From: Guadua angustifolia
Lineage: Eukaryota; Streptophyta; Magnoliopsida; Poales; Poaceae
Reading direction: 5' to 3'
Assembly (NCBI GenBank): GCA_036346375.1
Contig: CM070514.1
Location: 15,342,463-15,406,462 of the forward strand
Length of the DNA: 64,000 bases
The stretch's first letter is position 1, and the number at the start of each line of letters is the position of its first letter. The position numbers and the translations under genes are program-made. Below the pieces are notes generated by a model. It ran no database searches. It worked only from the letters and a program-made list of their open reading frames with translations, and was not told the origin of the DNA. Below, piece after piece: positions 11,816-24,075 of this stretch.

Positions 11816-12209
11816 AAGGTCGCCATTTGGAACACGGGCGACCTTGAGGCTTCATAGCGGGACCGACTTAGGAATTCACGAGGTCGGTCGGGCGGAAGCA
11901 TAACGCCGGAGCCTCGATGAGCGACACTGGCGCCTCTTGATCTCGGAACCTTAATCTGGGGCCGCCGGTTGGCGACACCTGCATGTCTTCTCGAAACCGC
12001 CGCCCAGGCCTTAATTGCACCTGTCAAATCGTGGCCAGCACGCCCTTCAAAGTGTCGCGGTCTGGACTTGGCGTCGGCGCATCCTATAACCTTGAGGCCG
12101 CAGCGCCTGTTGAAGAGACTTCCCGATCGGCTTCCTTCGCCTTCCCAAACCCCTGAGCTTAAGTGAAAAAACTTCCTCTCCCCCCTTGACCGAAATCGCT
12201 GCGAGTGCC
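11816..12209 (+). promoter_or_regulatory. Upstream region of the C1 antisense gene
   Basis: Non-coding stretch between the polypurine tract and the likely ATG (12210) of the plus-strand gene. A TATAA string lies at 12085-12089 and a C/T-rich run at 12172-12187, arranged like a plant core promoter and 5' untranslated region. C2 has lost most of the comparable region. The promoter role is inferred from position only. Confidence 0.35.
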
Positions 12210-15176
12210 ATGGCCAAGCTTGGGAGGAAACCTGCATGTCGCCGCGAGATGAATGAACTTCGAGACCACAGGGTTGCTCGACCCATTCACGTGGCGGTTG
12301 CAGAACATGAGGCAAAGCCATGCCCCAGGGGCAGCGAGATCGTCTGCAAAGCACTATATCCTCTTGACTGCGGACCCGGAGAAGCGAATTCCTCTCCGTG
12401 GTCCTCACCGGTTCTTGAATCGAGCTCATAAACACAGTGCGAACTCAATCCTCCTCTTGCCATCTTTTCCCATACATGCGAGGGTTCACTGGGGATCCTT
12501 CCCAACCCCTCGCTTTTCTTCGATACTTTAGCCTCTTAGCTCGGGAAGGACCCGGTGGTCGGTGTCTCTACTTCCGCCCGTGGTGAGGACTCAAGTGGTC
12601 CTTCCCCAAGATCCAAGCTCGGGACTTTCTGGGGCCATGGTTCGAGCGGTGGTTCTATTTGAAGAAAGGGGAGCTTGGCACGCTGTCCTACGAGGGGAAG
12701 CCCATCGGTGGGAAGAAAGAGACCCCGGACACGGACGACCACGAGGCCGACGAAGAGGCCAATGCCGCCATCCACCTCTGCGCCGAGCGCGGCCTCACCG
12801 GGCAGGCGATCGCCGTCGACTTCCTGCGGAACCGGGTGTCTCCTCTGCGGAGGCGTGAGCACCCGTTCTACGAGATCCAGGGACGCGACGACTCGACCCG
12901 CGAGGGTACGTCTGGTACGCCCTCGTCCCCTGCCTTGAGGCCTTGCTCGAGTCTCACCATCACGCTTCTGAGAATGGTTCCCTTTTCTGTAGCGCCGAAG
13001 GAATCTTGGGTGGCGCCGGGATGGGCGAGATGTTAGGAAGCTGGCGCTAACTATTCCATGGGCGACTCGTCTTAGAAGAACATGCTCGCCGCAAGGCGAG
13101 GTAAACCATCGACCAGCGGATCGACCCAGCGACCCGTGGCTGTAATGACACTTTCGCATGCGGGACCACCGGAGCCGCTTGACGGACGGACGGATGCTCC
13201 CATTGCGGGATGGGCAAAACAGAAAGGAAGAAAGACCTCCCGGTGGCGGACCGCCGGGAGGCGAAGAAAACTCATGTTGAGTGGGGCGACCGAGTCATGG
13301 TAAGGATCCCGCCGGTCGAGCCCCCGAGCCCGTGCTCGCGCCTTGGCTTTGTGCAGCGTTTTCCTTTTCGGCAGCCGAGCCTTGTGACGCGCCAGTCTTG
13401 AGCTCTCCCGGCTCCGGGACCTCAAGCTCGAGGCTCCGCTGCAGCGGGGACGCTGGGACGGCACGAGCCCCGAGACCCCCGGCTGCGGCGCCGCGCAAGC
13501 GAAGTGCCCCCCATCCTCGGGGCGACAAGACCTTCGTCGTCCCTCGACGAGGCGGAGGCTGGTGTCCCAGGTAGGCTCCTGGCCTCTTTGTCTTCCGTCC
13601 CCCTCGCACCCTTTGGGCTTAGTGTATGATTTTGATCGCAGACCTTGAGCACCCGAGCTCAAACCACTGCCGCTCTGACGATGCCTATTGTTCAGGGTGA
13701 ATCCGAGTCCGAGGAGGACACCTTCGTGTTGGTCCAGCGCCGATCTTCACGCCCGACCCAGACCCCCTCAGGGCCACCAAGCTCGCCCCTGGTCGGTGAG
13801 TTCTACCAAGGGGTCGACGACCGGACGAAAATGCAGAGCACGCAACCAATGCGGACTTCATTGTGGCGCCTGCAGCCTTGGCCGCCGTCGTTGATTTTCC
13901 TGAGGCCACCGCGAAGGAGGATGCCCAAGGCTCAGCAGCCGCGCCCGAGGCTACATCCCAGGCTCCCCCGACCACGGCCGCTCCAGGGGCTGGGGCCGTG
14001 ATTCCACCGACCGGGAGGTGACCGGTCGTGGGACTCCATGAGACCTCCAGAGCATGGTGTGGTGGGTCTTGAGCCCATGATGCCCAGTCACTAAGCTGCG
14101 GATCTGCATGGCGAATCCGCCGCCGCCCCTTAGCGCCGGGAGGCAGCGGGGCCCCGGCATGAGGTCGAGTCGGGACGCCCTCGCCCCCCGTGATGAGTTG
14201 ACCCCCGAAGGAGACAGACGACCAAAGCGCCCTCGAGGCGGGGCTCAGGACTGGTCCAAGCGTGCCAGCGGAGGTCGAGGCCGAACTTGGCGCCGGTGCG
14301 GCGGTCGACGAAGAGGAGGAGATCCCTCATAATCGCATCGACGACCGCGAGGAATTCACCTGCGCACGCCTGGAGGGCCATCTGCGCGAGGTAAGGGACT
14401 TTCCGCATACCTTTGTAGTTTGAAGCCTAATCTCCCTTGCCCCATCTCATCTTGAGCCACCATTTTTGTTGTTGAAGGTGATCGACCATGCTTCCCGAGG
14501 GCTACAAGGCCTCCAGGAGCATGCTGACGTGATGAGGGGCCTCCTGGATGCAATTGAGGCATGGGAGGTCGGCGCTCGGGCTCCTCGGGACCATCGAGGT
14601 CGAGCAAGGGAGCTCGGCGAAGGCAGAACTTCGCCGACTGCGCCCAGACGATGGGGAGCCTGAGGAGGTACCCACGTGGCGAACTCGGCGGACCGGGACC
14701 TCCAAGCGCGAGCACGCTTTAAAGCCGTGGAGCAAGAGCGCGCTCGATAGACCAAGGTGCTCGAGGCGGCGAGCTAAGCTGAAGCCACTGGAGAAGGCTG
14801 CGCGGGCAGACATCTCCCCTTGGCGTCCCGAGCTTCGAGGCCAAGGTCTTAGAGCTCGGCGAAACGACAGCGCCGACAAAGGCGGTCGAGACAGCGGGGC
14901 AAAGTTGAGGCGCTGGAGAAGGCCGCCGCGGACCGGTCGTCTTCCTCGGCGAAAGTGTCTCCCGGGCTCGAGGCCAAGGTCTCGGAGCTCGAGGGGAGGC
15001 TCGAGCGCGCCAAAAGGACGGCGACGAGTGCCATGGCCCAGCTCCAGGACGAACGCCGTCGAGCCGCGGATGCCTCCAAAGAAGCCCACCAACTGCAGGG
15101 CGACATCTCGACCTTGCGGGCCAAGATCGCCAAGCTCGAGTAGGAGAAGCTTGACCGCGAGATGGCCGATCTGTAA
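12210..15176 (+). pseudogene. Antisense coiled-coil gene of C1 (putative gypsy-type transposon ORF)
   Basis: Gene on the strand opposite to pol, convergent with it. The N-terminal part is frameshifted, with FLHTCEGSLGILP-like and KLGKDPVVGV stretches at 12470-12580. A clean run then follows, LKKGELGTLSYEGKPIGGKK (12659 onward) through NRVSPLRRREHPFYEIQGRD. A canonical intron (12915-12992) joins TS to APKESW. Further exons give EVRVEWGD-like, acidic ESESEED (13690-13725) and proline-rich stretches. The end (14880-15176) is a coiled coil with KVSELEGRLERAKRTATSAM. A TAG at 15141 cuts the last 11 codons. It resembles grass proteins annotated as putative gypsy-type transposon (Pfam Transposase_28-like), recalled and not searched. 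The biochemical role is unknown. Confidence 0.68.
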
Positions 15177-15745
15177 GAAAAAACGACTAGCATAGGATTA
15201 TAGCGTAGTAACTTGTACTTAGGGAGAACAAACCCTTTTTGTGCCAGACTAGTTAATCGAGGATCCACGGCGTGTTCCTTTTCCACCTCTTGGTCGCACT
15301 CCTGAGGTCGTTCGCGGGCTACCTGCTCTTGTCCAGCCCCCGTTGCGGCCAAGGTCGAGCAACGCCGGCCTTGGGCGCAAATGGGCTGATAGCGACGGCC
15401 ACGACTGCGAGAGGAAGAAAAAGATCCGTGCAAGATATAGAGGGGCTACTTATAGACCAACATCCGAGATTCTGACAATGACTGATTGCACGCGCCCAGC
15501 CGATCAAGTGGCGGCTTCGTGCTCGAACAGGAACGCAGGGGAGAGCTAGATCGCGAGCGTTAAACTACGTGTAGCTCGTCCTCTGGGGGCGAACGTTGAA
15601 CTTGCGGCACAGACCAAGAGTGTGTGCGCTGCGTACAAAGGTCGCATTCGGAAAGAAGGTCCCAAAGAGCAACACCATCACAAGTGAAAACAGATATAAA
15701 GTCGAACATAAAAGAACAACTTTATTGAAACTTAAGGTATAGAGG
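15177..15745. other. Convergent 3' ends of the C1 antisense gene and pol
   Basis: Non-coding spacer between the antisense gene's stop (15174-15176) and the pol stop on the other strand. It holds an AATAAA on the minus strand (15721-15726), placed 20 bases after the pol stop as a poly(A) signal would be. C2 has the same arrangement (58520-58525). Confidence 0.5.
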
Positions 15746-17215
15746 TTACACATAAAACTTTCGAAGCTGATCTATGTTCCACGAACTAGAGAGCTCTCTG
15801 CCATCGGGCATCGCTAGCCGGTAAGCCCCCGTGCGATCTGTTGAAATGACTCTGTAGGGCCCTCCACACCGGGATAACTTGTTGGCGTTGGGCGATTACT
15901 GAACCCGTCTCGGGGCTAAGTCCCCAACAAAAAGCTCCTAGGTCGTCCGGCAAAGACGCATGTCTGCGAAGAGCTTGCGAGTAGTCGTCGATCATAGCGA
16001 TGCCGCATCGCACCTTACTTCTTCTGCGAGGTAAGGTCGAGAGACCTTCGGCGCTCGAAATCGACTGGTCGACCAAGCTAACCTGGCGAGCCAGTAGTAA
16101 CCTCTGGAGGCGGGATGGCCCGATTACCAAACCTGAGGGAAGGGTGTGGACCACGTGGCTCGGCTTGCCGTGATCTGCGAGTAGACCATGGGGCGGTGGG
16201 AAGTTCATCCACCCGGTCGTGCCGTGGCGTTCGAGCTCATCTGCAACTTCGCTTCTTCATACTGGGCGATTTGCCCATTGGCGCGTTCGCCGCTCCGTTG
16301 CTCTGGGGTGAGCCACAAAGCGAAGCATATTTTGATGCGAGTTCCTCGCAAAACTCTGGAGCGACTCCTTTGGTAAGCGTGTACCGTTGTCGGTGATAAT
16401 TTTGCATGGAACCCCATACACGTGACCACGAACAAGCGGAAAAAAGCGGCTGCTGCTCGGCGGTTATAGTCGAACGGTTCAGCGTCTATCCACTTGGTGA
16501 AGGTATCGGCGGCGGCGAAGAACCTCTTTCCCCTGTTGCTTGGGGAAAAGGGCGAGAGATGTCCACCCCATGTCGAGAAGGGCGGCGGCGGGATGGTCTA
16601 GAGCGCGTAGGCGGGCTGATGTGACTTCCGGGCGTGGAATTGGCATGCGCGGCAAGTACGGACGATATCGCGAGCGTCTTGCAGAGCCGTCGGCCAATAA
16701 TATCCCATGCGGAAGGCCTTGCCGACCATCGACCTGTAGGAAGAATGCGCTCCACAGAGGCCTACATGGATGTCATTTAGTAGGTACTTACCCTCCTCGG
16801 TGGAAACGCACCGCGTCAGGATGCCGGAGACATTTCGCCTGTAGAGCTTGCCCTCGACAAGCGTGTATAGACTCGCCCGGCGCTTGATCTGGCTCCTCTC
16901 GGCAGGGTCGGGTGGTAGGTCGCCCAGCATCAAGAATTCTGGATGGATTGGGCCGGAAGGTGTATCTGGATCACGGCGAGCATGACCTCTTGGTCGGAGA
17001 TCGAGGGAGCCGCCAGCGTCTCGAGGATGACGTCGGGTGGTACCTCGTCGTCGGAGGAGGCAAGCTTAGTGAGGAAATCGGTGTTGGAGTTGTCCCTCTG
17101 GGAATGTGCTTGAGCTCAAGTTTGAAACCACTTCTCCATTTTGCGCACCTCGGCGAGTGCCAGCCATCGAGTCTCCCGAGCATTGGTACTCCTTGTTGTA
17201 CTGGTTGACGACGAG
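15746..17215 (-). pseudogene. pol: Integrase of element C1
   Basis: Minus-strand reading gives the zinc-binding N-terminus at 16598-16933 (LYRRNVSG … GKYLLNDIHVGLCGAH … CRACQFHARK). Pieces of the catalytic core lie at 16200-16580 in two frames. A C-terminal part runs to 15746, where the family ending W-N-I-(D/E)-Q-L-R-K-F-Y-V and a TAA stop are still legible. There is no chromodomain, which separates it from elements A and B. Frameshifts occur between each piece. The equivalent C2 sequence (58545-59970) shows the same order. Confidence 0.82.
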
Positions 17216-17936
17216 CTATGAGTCGCCCTTTACGACCAACCGACGCACGTCCAAAGCTTTGCAAGCTCGGAGGCCCGCCAAGAGGGCTTTATACTCCGCC
17301 ACATTATTGGTGCATGAAACCAAAGCGAACCACGTACCTCGGTGGTGCGCTGTGTGAGAGATAAGAATGCCAGCCCGGCGCTTGAAGGACCTCGAGCCAT
17401 CGAAGAACAAGACCCAAGGCTTTTCGTCTTCGACCTCGAGCTCGGGTGCGGTCACGGCCTTTGCTCGACTACGAAGTCGGCAAGCACTGCGACTTGATGG
17501 TTGTTCGAGCGATGACACGGACATCAACGCCGCCCGGCTCCATGGCCCACTTGGCGTCGCCGCCCTTTGTCTGGGTTCCGCAAGATGTCGCCGAGCGGGA
17601 AGTTGCTCGGGACAACCACGGAATGCGCTGAAAATAGTGCGAGCTTGCGCGCGCCATGAGGAGAGCATACAACAACTTCGCACTGCGGGTAGCGCTCGCC
17701 GGGCGTGCAAGACCTCTCGGCGTAATAAATGGGGTCTTCTTTGAGACCCGCTCCGCCACCGGGGCGACGACGGCGTGTGTGGAGGCTGGAGGTGAAGTAG
17801 CAACCGTTCGCCAGGTTGCGGTGTTGTAAGGAGGGTGGGGGCGGCAGGTATACCTTTAGCTCGTCGAAGAACCCGATGTGCCTTTGGAGTCCACTCGAAG
17901 CCCGACCTTCTTGCAGAGTTTGGAAGAGCGGGGGTA
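17216..17936 (-). pseudogene. pol: RNase H part of C1 pol, cut by element B
   Basis: Minus-strand frame with WVLFFDGSRSFKRRAGILI (17367-17430), the RNase H D-G-S start, followed by NNVAEYKALLAGLRACKAL carrying the catalytic Glu (17250-17310). This is the plant-type second RNase H of Tat elements. Upstream, 17470-17936 holds the RT-linked RNase H with FDELKVYLPPPP and YCTPGERYPQCE-like remnants. At 17936 the gene stops dead at the LTR of element B and resumes at 33724. Confidence 0.82.
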
Positions 17937-18370
17937 TGTGACACAATTTTAGTTAATCACGGTAAGTGAGGCTTGTCATGTGCGTCTTCCATAATACCAT
18001 TGCGTCCTCACTTAACTATAATCATACAAGTGTTAGGACCTTCCTCTTGCATAAAAAGGAGCAACAAAATCCTGAAAATCATTTTTCCAAAGCTGCACAC
18101 ATGTTGTATTGCCTTAGTCAATGACATGTGGGCCATGTTCTAAGAGAGAGAGAGTAGGCTGCACACACCTAACCTGCCATTTCTCACTTTACTCACCTCT
18201 ACCCACCCACCTAGCTAGTCTATGACACATGGGACCTACCATTGCATAGGAAATTGTGGCTGCACATACTCTCCATGACTTTTCTCACTCAAACCACTCA
18301 TACCCACTCTCTTAACCACTCTATGACATGTGGGACCTAGCCCCACATGTAAGGCATGAATGGGCAGCCA

Positions 18371-18378
18371 TATATAAG
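18371..18378 (+). promoter_or_regulatory. TATA box of the B 5' LTR
   Basis: TATATAAG in the context CAGCCATATATAAGTCTCTCC. It is preserved in the 3' LTR at 27360-27367. A start about 30 bases downstream would fall in the TTTTCTCCTCC pyrimidine stretch, as plant core promoters favour. The assignment is inferred from motif and conservation. Confidence 0.6.
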
Positions 18379-18959
18379 TCTCTCCACATTGTTTTCTCCT
18401 CCATACTGCTCATTTGTTCATCTCCAACCAGGAAAAACAGCAAACACACCTCTCCAACCCATTGCCATTTCTTCCTCTCAAATCCTCACAAGATTAAGGT
18501 TTGAGCTTGTGCATGTTACACCATCTTGTAGCCAAGATCATGAGCTTCGAATCCATCCAAATGGATTCTTGAGGAACCAGGTTTTGGGTGAGTGGTAATC
18601 GATTTCATCTTTCCCATGTTCTAAAATTTTGCTCCTTGAGACTCATTTCTTTCTTCTCCATGGAATCCATCATCACACCTTGAATCGGGTCGCGCATGTC
18701 GCAAAGAAGCTTGAGGAGGAGGGCTAGTTGTGGTTGCAAGCACGAGCAAGTGAGGGCATTGTCGGCTACTCGAGATAGGAGGAGGTGAACCACGAAGTCG
18801 GCGTGGTGACATTCTTCGTCGTTCCTCGCTTGAAACCAACCGTCTGCGTGCAAAAGTAACCCCATAGTGGTAGATCCACCCAAGTCCACCCTTTTAAGCC
18901 CTAGTGCATTGCTATGAAGTTTAGAAGTCAATAGCAAAATAGCCGTTTTGAAACAGACC

Positions 18960-19180
18960 TGTCAGCCTGGATACTCCGGATACTTAATTTGGATAGTCCG
19001 AGGTTTTAATCCGGATAGTTTGGAGATTTAATCCGGATAGTCCGGATATGCGAACTTCGTCACACCAGGGGTCGGCCGGATACTCAGAGATTTAATCCGG
19101 ATACTCAGGATAGGGCGAGAATTCATGAGGCCAGAGAGGTCGGCCGGACACTCGGGGTAAATGTCGGATACTCGGACATA
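18960..19180 (+). repeat. Short tandem repeats in the B 5' LTR
   Basis: About seven degenerate copies of a ~20-base unit, TTTAATCCGGATAGTCCGGA, with spacers. The same cluster lies in the 3' LTR at 27955-28190 with different copy boundaries. The units contain the palindrome TCCGGA. Confidence 0.65.
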
Positions 19181-21006
19181 ATTTAATAAAATACCTCTAA
19201 AACATGAATTTTTGACATTCAAGTCCTAAATTCACAAGACTAAATTGGTATTTTCATATTATACTCGATATTGTGCATCATGAGCATCCATACATCTTTT
19301 AATCATGTGCATCTTTGGATTCTCGATTTGGTGTTTATGGATTTGGATTTTCTCGCTAGGTGTTGGCCTTGGAGGGCACTCCAGAATGCGACTACGTTTT
19401 GAAGTCAGAAACGAGCACAAGGCACTACTTTACTCCTTGACCATGATTGCTCCTATTATTTGAAATTATATTGTTGGAATTACTTTATCAAATGCATGCT
19501 TACTTTCAACTACAATTATGTTTGGGTAGAAATCTTAGCTATTACCATATTGTGATGTTATTCCCTTATCTTGTTGTTTCCATGTTCCATTTAAGCCCTA
19601 GGAGGTTGGTTTATTATTATTGTATATGGGTTCGTGCGATTTGTAGCCATGCTTAGAACATCGTTAGAAACTGCGATAGATGGACTTAGTCCATTGGTGC
19701 ATAATGATTGCAATTATTATGATGATGATGGTTTCAAATGTTGTTCAATAATTAGAGATGTTGGCCAAGGACCTTAAGGATTGAATCTGGTGGCGTCTTT
19801 TTGAGTAACTATCATGCGAACCACCGCCGTTTATGGGACGGTGTAACCAAGTACTTGTGTATGACTAGGGTGTGTAAACCATGTGCACTCGAATTCCTTA
19901 AGCTGCGAGTGTTAAGGAATGTCCACCGGAACTTCTCGAGCTTAGTGGAGCGTCGAGAAGCGTCCTCGGAGTCCCTCGAACTTTGTTGAGTTGGGGATGT
20001 CCAACAACGGGTGTACTCCTTGATCCACACACACCGGGCACTGGGCACGTGGGATGAAGGGTCACAGTCATCCGGGTGGTTTATACATACTACCATGCAT
20101 ACTGGAAAATGGTTTGTCATGTTCACCTCAGCCGACACATCTAAGGATATGTGTTAATAGCTTGGCTCACGAGTGTGACGTGTCGTGTGGGTAAAGTCGT
20201 ACCTCTGCAGAGTTTAACTATTCGAATAGCCGCGTCCATGGTTAAGGACGATCTCTTAAATTGTCAGTCACTGGGATGGGAGTGGGACAAGAGTCACAAG
20301 TATTGGAGTACTTGTGTGTTTAATCGAACATGAGCGATGGAACTCATGGTTCGGAGAATGCTTGAAGGCATGATATGAATGTGATTATGATGATGTTATA
20401 TTATGTATTAGATTGTGCAAATGTTTACTAAATGAGATTCTTTTCAATCTATACATGCTTATGAATTATCCCAAATATTGCTTTGTGCTGAAATTGCCAT
20501 TTTGCCTTCTTTGATGTAGCAACCACATGTAGCTAGAAATCAATATGCAATGTATATTAATGTGCGAGTACACTCTTTGTACTCAATCGGATTGTCCACT
20601 TGCAGCAGGTGAGGATGAGGCACTACCCGGTGACTTTTACCGGGCAGATTTCGACAGTTATAGCGTGTAGTCGCCGTTCTTGCCCCAGTTGGTTGCCTGA
20701 GGGTTTTGGGGGCATGCCATGCTGGCCCTTTTGTTGTTTATCTTATGTTTTCCGCTGCTACTTGATGTAATAACTTTAAATATGTCGTTATGGACAGCAG
20801 TCCTACTTTTGGTATGTAATAACGTTTATGCTTCCAATAATTGCGTATGTGTTGTGATGTCAACTATTGGAGGAGAATGCTCGTGTTGGCGAACTATCCT
20901 GGGAGCAACACGGGTATAATCATGTAACGCATGAGGTTCCTTGATTCACTTGAGATGTGTCGTGCATTTGGGTGAATCGGTGGAGTCGAGGGCAGGTTCC
21001 TCAGGC

Positions 21007-21019
21007 TTGGTATCGAGCC
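21007..21019 (+). other. Primer binding site of element B
   Basis: TTGGTATCGAGCC starts three bases after the LTR end. It differs from the usual initiator-tRNA-Met complement TTGGTATCAGAGCC by one missing base. Confidence 0.72.
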
Positions 21020-21224
21020 ATCTTGTTGTAGGTTAGAACGGCCATGCTACGACTAGTTAGAAGATGTTTTGAGTCAAAAATTATTTTGCTATGAAGTAAT
21101 TTCAGAACTGACAACATTGTGCAATTCCTTTATTTCTTATCCCTCTTAGTTCTATATCTCACCCTTATGTACATTTGGTTATGCAAACAAGTTTCTAACC
21201 CCTCTTATCCTTTCAGCGTGTGAG

Positions 21225-22026
21225 ATGAGTTTTGGGCCATTGGTTTTAGTCACTTTCATGGCGAAGATGTGGAGGCTATCCTTCCCTCTGAGGATATCTT
21301 TGTGGAGAGCTAATTTCACATATGCACGAGTCTGCGGTTTATGGTCGTCCCATAGGACCGGATTGAAGACCTACACTGCCACGGTTCACATCATCGCTAG
21401 GATGGTGACGGGAGCATCCCCTATCACTTCCGGCGAGGGGGCGTCGAGGAATGGCTATCAAGAGGTGGCGTATGTTGCCATGTGCCATCTTCGCCATGAC
21501 TTGTGGGGCTGACTTTACCACCGTGTCGATATTTCCCTAGCGAGGACCGACAGATGAGGTCAACAGTGTTGCTGAAATCGAGATGGGAGAAGACTCTTCT
21601 ATTCGACAGTTGTCGGGCTTGGTCCGTGCCTTGGACCGGGCTAATCGTTGCATTGTCCATGAGCTATGGGAGACTCGTGCCCGTCTTCACGCGGCACAAG
21701 GGCACCTCCACCAATTTGTCCAAGTTAATTTGGTGCCACGGGACATACTATATGGGCGCAATTCCACACCGCCACACGATGTAGCCCCACCCGCCTTTCG
21801 GTTTCCACATGTACCGGGGATAGAGACCCAAGACGTTGTGCGCAACAACGCGCGCATCAACTCAGGAAATGTGATGCGTCGGCGTGTCCAGGAGTCTCCA
21901 GGGGTACCTAGATTCTATATAGGATCACCACAGCGTCTCACTAACCCCTTGGACCCCGAAGACACCGGATCCCCAGGATACCATCTTTTGGATGTGTTTC
22001 CCCATGGTTTCCTTAGGGACATTTGA
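21225..22026 (+). pseudogene. Uncharacterised leader ORF of element B
   Basis: ORF upstream of gag, in two overlapping frames (21225-21512 and 21583-22026). The second is a clean 147 residues, ending TGA at 22024. It reads LVRALDRANRCIVHELWETR near the start, then a central proline-rich stretch with FPHVPGIETQ, and ends with SPQRLTNPLDPEDTG and FPHGFLRDI. No catalytic motif or zinc finger is visible. The first part is predicted helical from its residues. I believe similar frames occur ahead of gag in other grass chromoviruses, from memory only. It could be an N-terminal extension of Gag or a separate accessory protein. Confidence 0.5.
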
Positions 22027-22387
22027 GTTGTCCCGATCAAGCTCATCAGGGAGAGCAAGTAGAGATGAGCTGAACTAATTTAATTGATGTAATAGGCTAC
22101 CTTATGAACCTATGCTAGCTCTTATGTTTGGACTTGTCACCCCTAGTTATCGCTTTTGACCTACGGGTTGTGAACTTGTGCTAATGTATCGAAATCTTGT
22201 TATTTGCTTTCATGGGTGATGTTGTGGCTTAAGAGCCTCCTTATCTTCATGTCCTTTGGATTTGGTGCATGTTTTCTTGCTGCATACATGTAGAATTTTA
22301 ATTTGTATGACTTGCTGTCCGAATATTCTAATTCGACGTGGTTGTGGCTCTTCTGCTGCTTGTTGCTGACCTGGCTTTGGCAACAGA

Positions 22388-23600
22388 TGGCGGGAGTCAC
22401 CACTCATTCCCAAGCTCAGCGTGAGGCGAGGCCGCAATCCACCGGCTCCCAAGCAACTGAGGATCCACCTCAGGGGGTCACTCCTGACCATCCGGAGTCC
22501 TCGCATCGCCAAAATCAGCACCACCCTCGTGTGAAGGAGGAACTTCCACCCCCTCCGACAATGGCTCAAGTCCTCGTTCTGATTGAGCAAAACCGGCAAG
22601 ATCAAACTTTGATCCTGCGGCGGTGCCGTAACACGGCCTATGCCCTAGCCCCTTTCGAGGAGCGAGGCGAGACATCCGCTGCCAGGCGGACTCGGCGAGT
22701 TTCTTCGCCGGAAGCCTGCGTTCTCTCGTGCGGCGGATCCACTCGAGGCCGATGATTGGCCGGACTATTGGCGCAAGCTGGCCGCCGCTCAATGCGGGAC
22801 CATGAAAAGGTTCTCTTTGCTTCACATCAACTTCGATGGTGCGGCATGCGCATGGTGGGACACTATACGCCATGCAACCGCCCGATCATGTCATCACTTG
22901 GCGGAGTTTCGCGGCTTTCGCGAGCTCATGTTCCGCGGGTGTGATGGCAAGGAAGAAGCGTGAATTTCTCACATTGAAGCAAGGTGGCAAGACCATCATG
23001 GATTATCTTCACGAGTTCAACTATTTGGCTCGTTATGCCCTAAGCGAAGTCTCCACCGATGGCGCAAGCAAAAGCGCTTCATGGAGGGACTTTCGGAGGA
23101 GTTGCAGCTGGAGCTTGCTGCTCATGACTTCGAAATTTCTAGCACTTGGTCCACAAGGCCATAGTGGTGGAAGAGAAGTGGGGAAAATTGGAGGATTGGC
23201 ATAGCCTAGCGAAGCTGCCTGAAATTCAGCAAGCAGTCACTTGCAGCCACCGCACATGGTGCGCCCCTCATTTCCAACCTATCAAGCTCCGGCACCGCCG
23301 AGGCCTCCAACCTTCATGGCTTGCCCACCGCAGCCAAGTCTTCCACCAGCTGTAGGTGGAAATCAGCAAGGAGTCAACACTCAAGCTCGCCCAATTCTTG
23401 TTTGCTTCCAGTGCAAGCAGCCGGGGCACTTTGCACGTCAATGCCCGCAAAAGAATCAAGCCATGTCGGGTGTTCGACCCACTATCGCACCGGGGGCAGC
23501 AGCACCTCCACCTCGACCAACGCCTCCAAGAACGCGCCAACCCCCCACGTGGTCGCATCAACCACGTATTTGTTGAAGAAGCTCGAATGCACGGAAGTGG
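22388..23600 (+). pseudogene. gag: gag of element B, frameshifted
   Basis: Likely starts at ATG 22388 (MAGVTTHSQAQREARPQ) with a polar, proline-rich N-terminus. The capsid part follows in other frames: CGMRMVGHYT-type sequence at 22830-22870, then KKREFLTLKQGGKTIMDYLH (22950-23010) and LAKLPEIQQAV. The nucleocapsid knuckle CFQCKQPGHFARQCPQK is at 23401-23451 (C-X2-C-X4-H-X4-C). A proline-rich linker follows. At least three frame changes lie between 22680 and 23240. Order and motifs match gag of element A. Confidence 0.82.
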
Positions 23601-24075
23601 TGTTTGGTGCGCTTACCGTCAACTCACACCCGACTCTAGTATTATTTGATTCAGACATCTCATTCCTTTGTTAAAGAAGTTTGCCATGCATCATGAGTTC
23701 CCTATACAACTTATGCATCCACCACTTCTCATTAAAACACCGGGATCGGAATTAAGGACCGATCGAGTCTGTAGGAAGTAAAGATTGAAGTCAATGGGGT
23801 AGAGTTCTAGCTGATTTGATAATAATTAAAAGCGAAGGAATTGAAGTTATTCTTGGGATGGATTGGCTATCCAAGCACCAAGGATGTATCAATTGTGCAA
23901 GCGGATCTATTTCCTTACCAGCATAGCGGCAAACAAGTCGTGTTTGCGTCAAGTCAGATTATGCTCACCTTTATGACTTGAAGGGTGAGCCATTTCTTGG
24001 AATGAGTAACATCCCTGTGGTATGTGATTACCCGGATGTATTTTCGGAAGAGTTGTCGGGGATGCCACCTGACCG
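23601..24075 (+). pseudogene. pol: Protease region of element B
   Basis: At 23605-23665 the frame reads NSHPTLVLFDSDISF, where the family has LFDSGASH; the glycine after the D-S pair is replaced by Asp here. The flap motif VILGMDWLSKHQGCI is legible at 23850-23890 in another frame. An EELSGMPPDREVEFVIELLPG linker to RT is at 24050-24110. Both a changed active site and frameshifts argue that the protease is inactive. Confidence 0.72.

Larger units (their letters stand above)
17937..21003 (+). repeat. 5' LTR of element B
   Basis: Begins TGTGACACAATTTTAG and ends before the primer site. It repeats at 26924-28964 plus 32661-33723 with long identical runs. Compared with the 3' copy it lacks 28 bases at about 20268. 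A cluster of short repeats built on TTTAATCCGGATAGTCCGGA lies at 18960-19180. Confidence 0.92.

Noticed and set aside
11701..12435. 244-codon minus-strand ORF across the C1 LTR edge
   Set aside because: It crosses the LTR/polypurine boundary and the antisense gene start with no motif; GC-rich DNA gives long chance frames.
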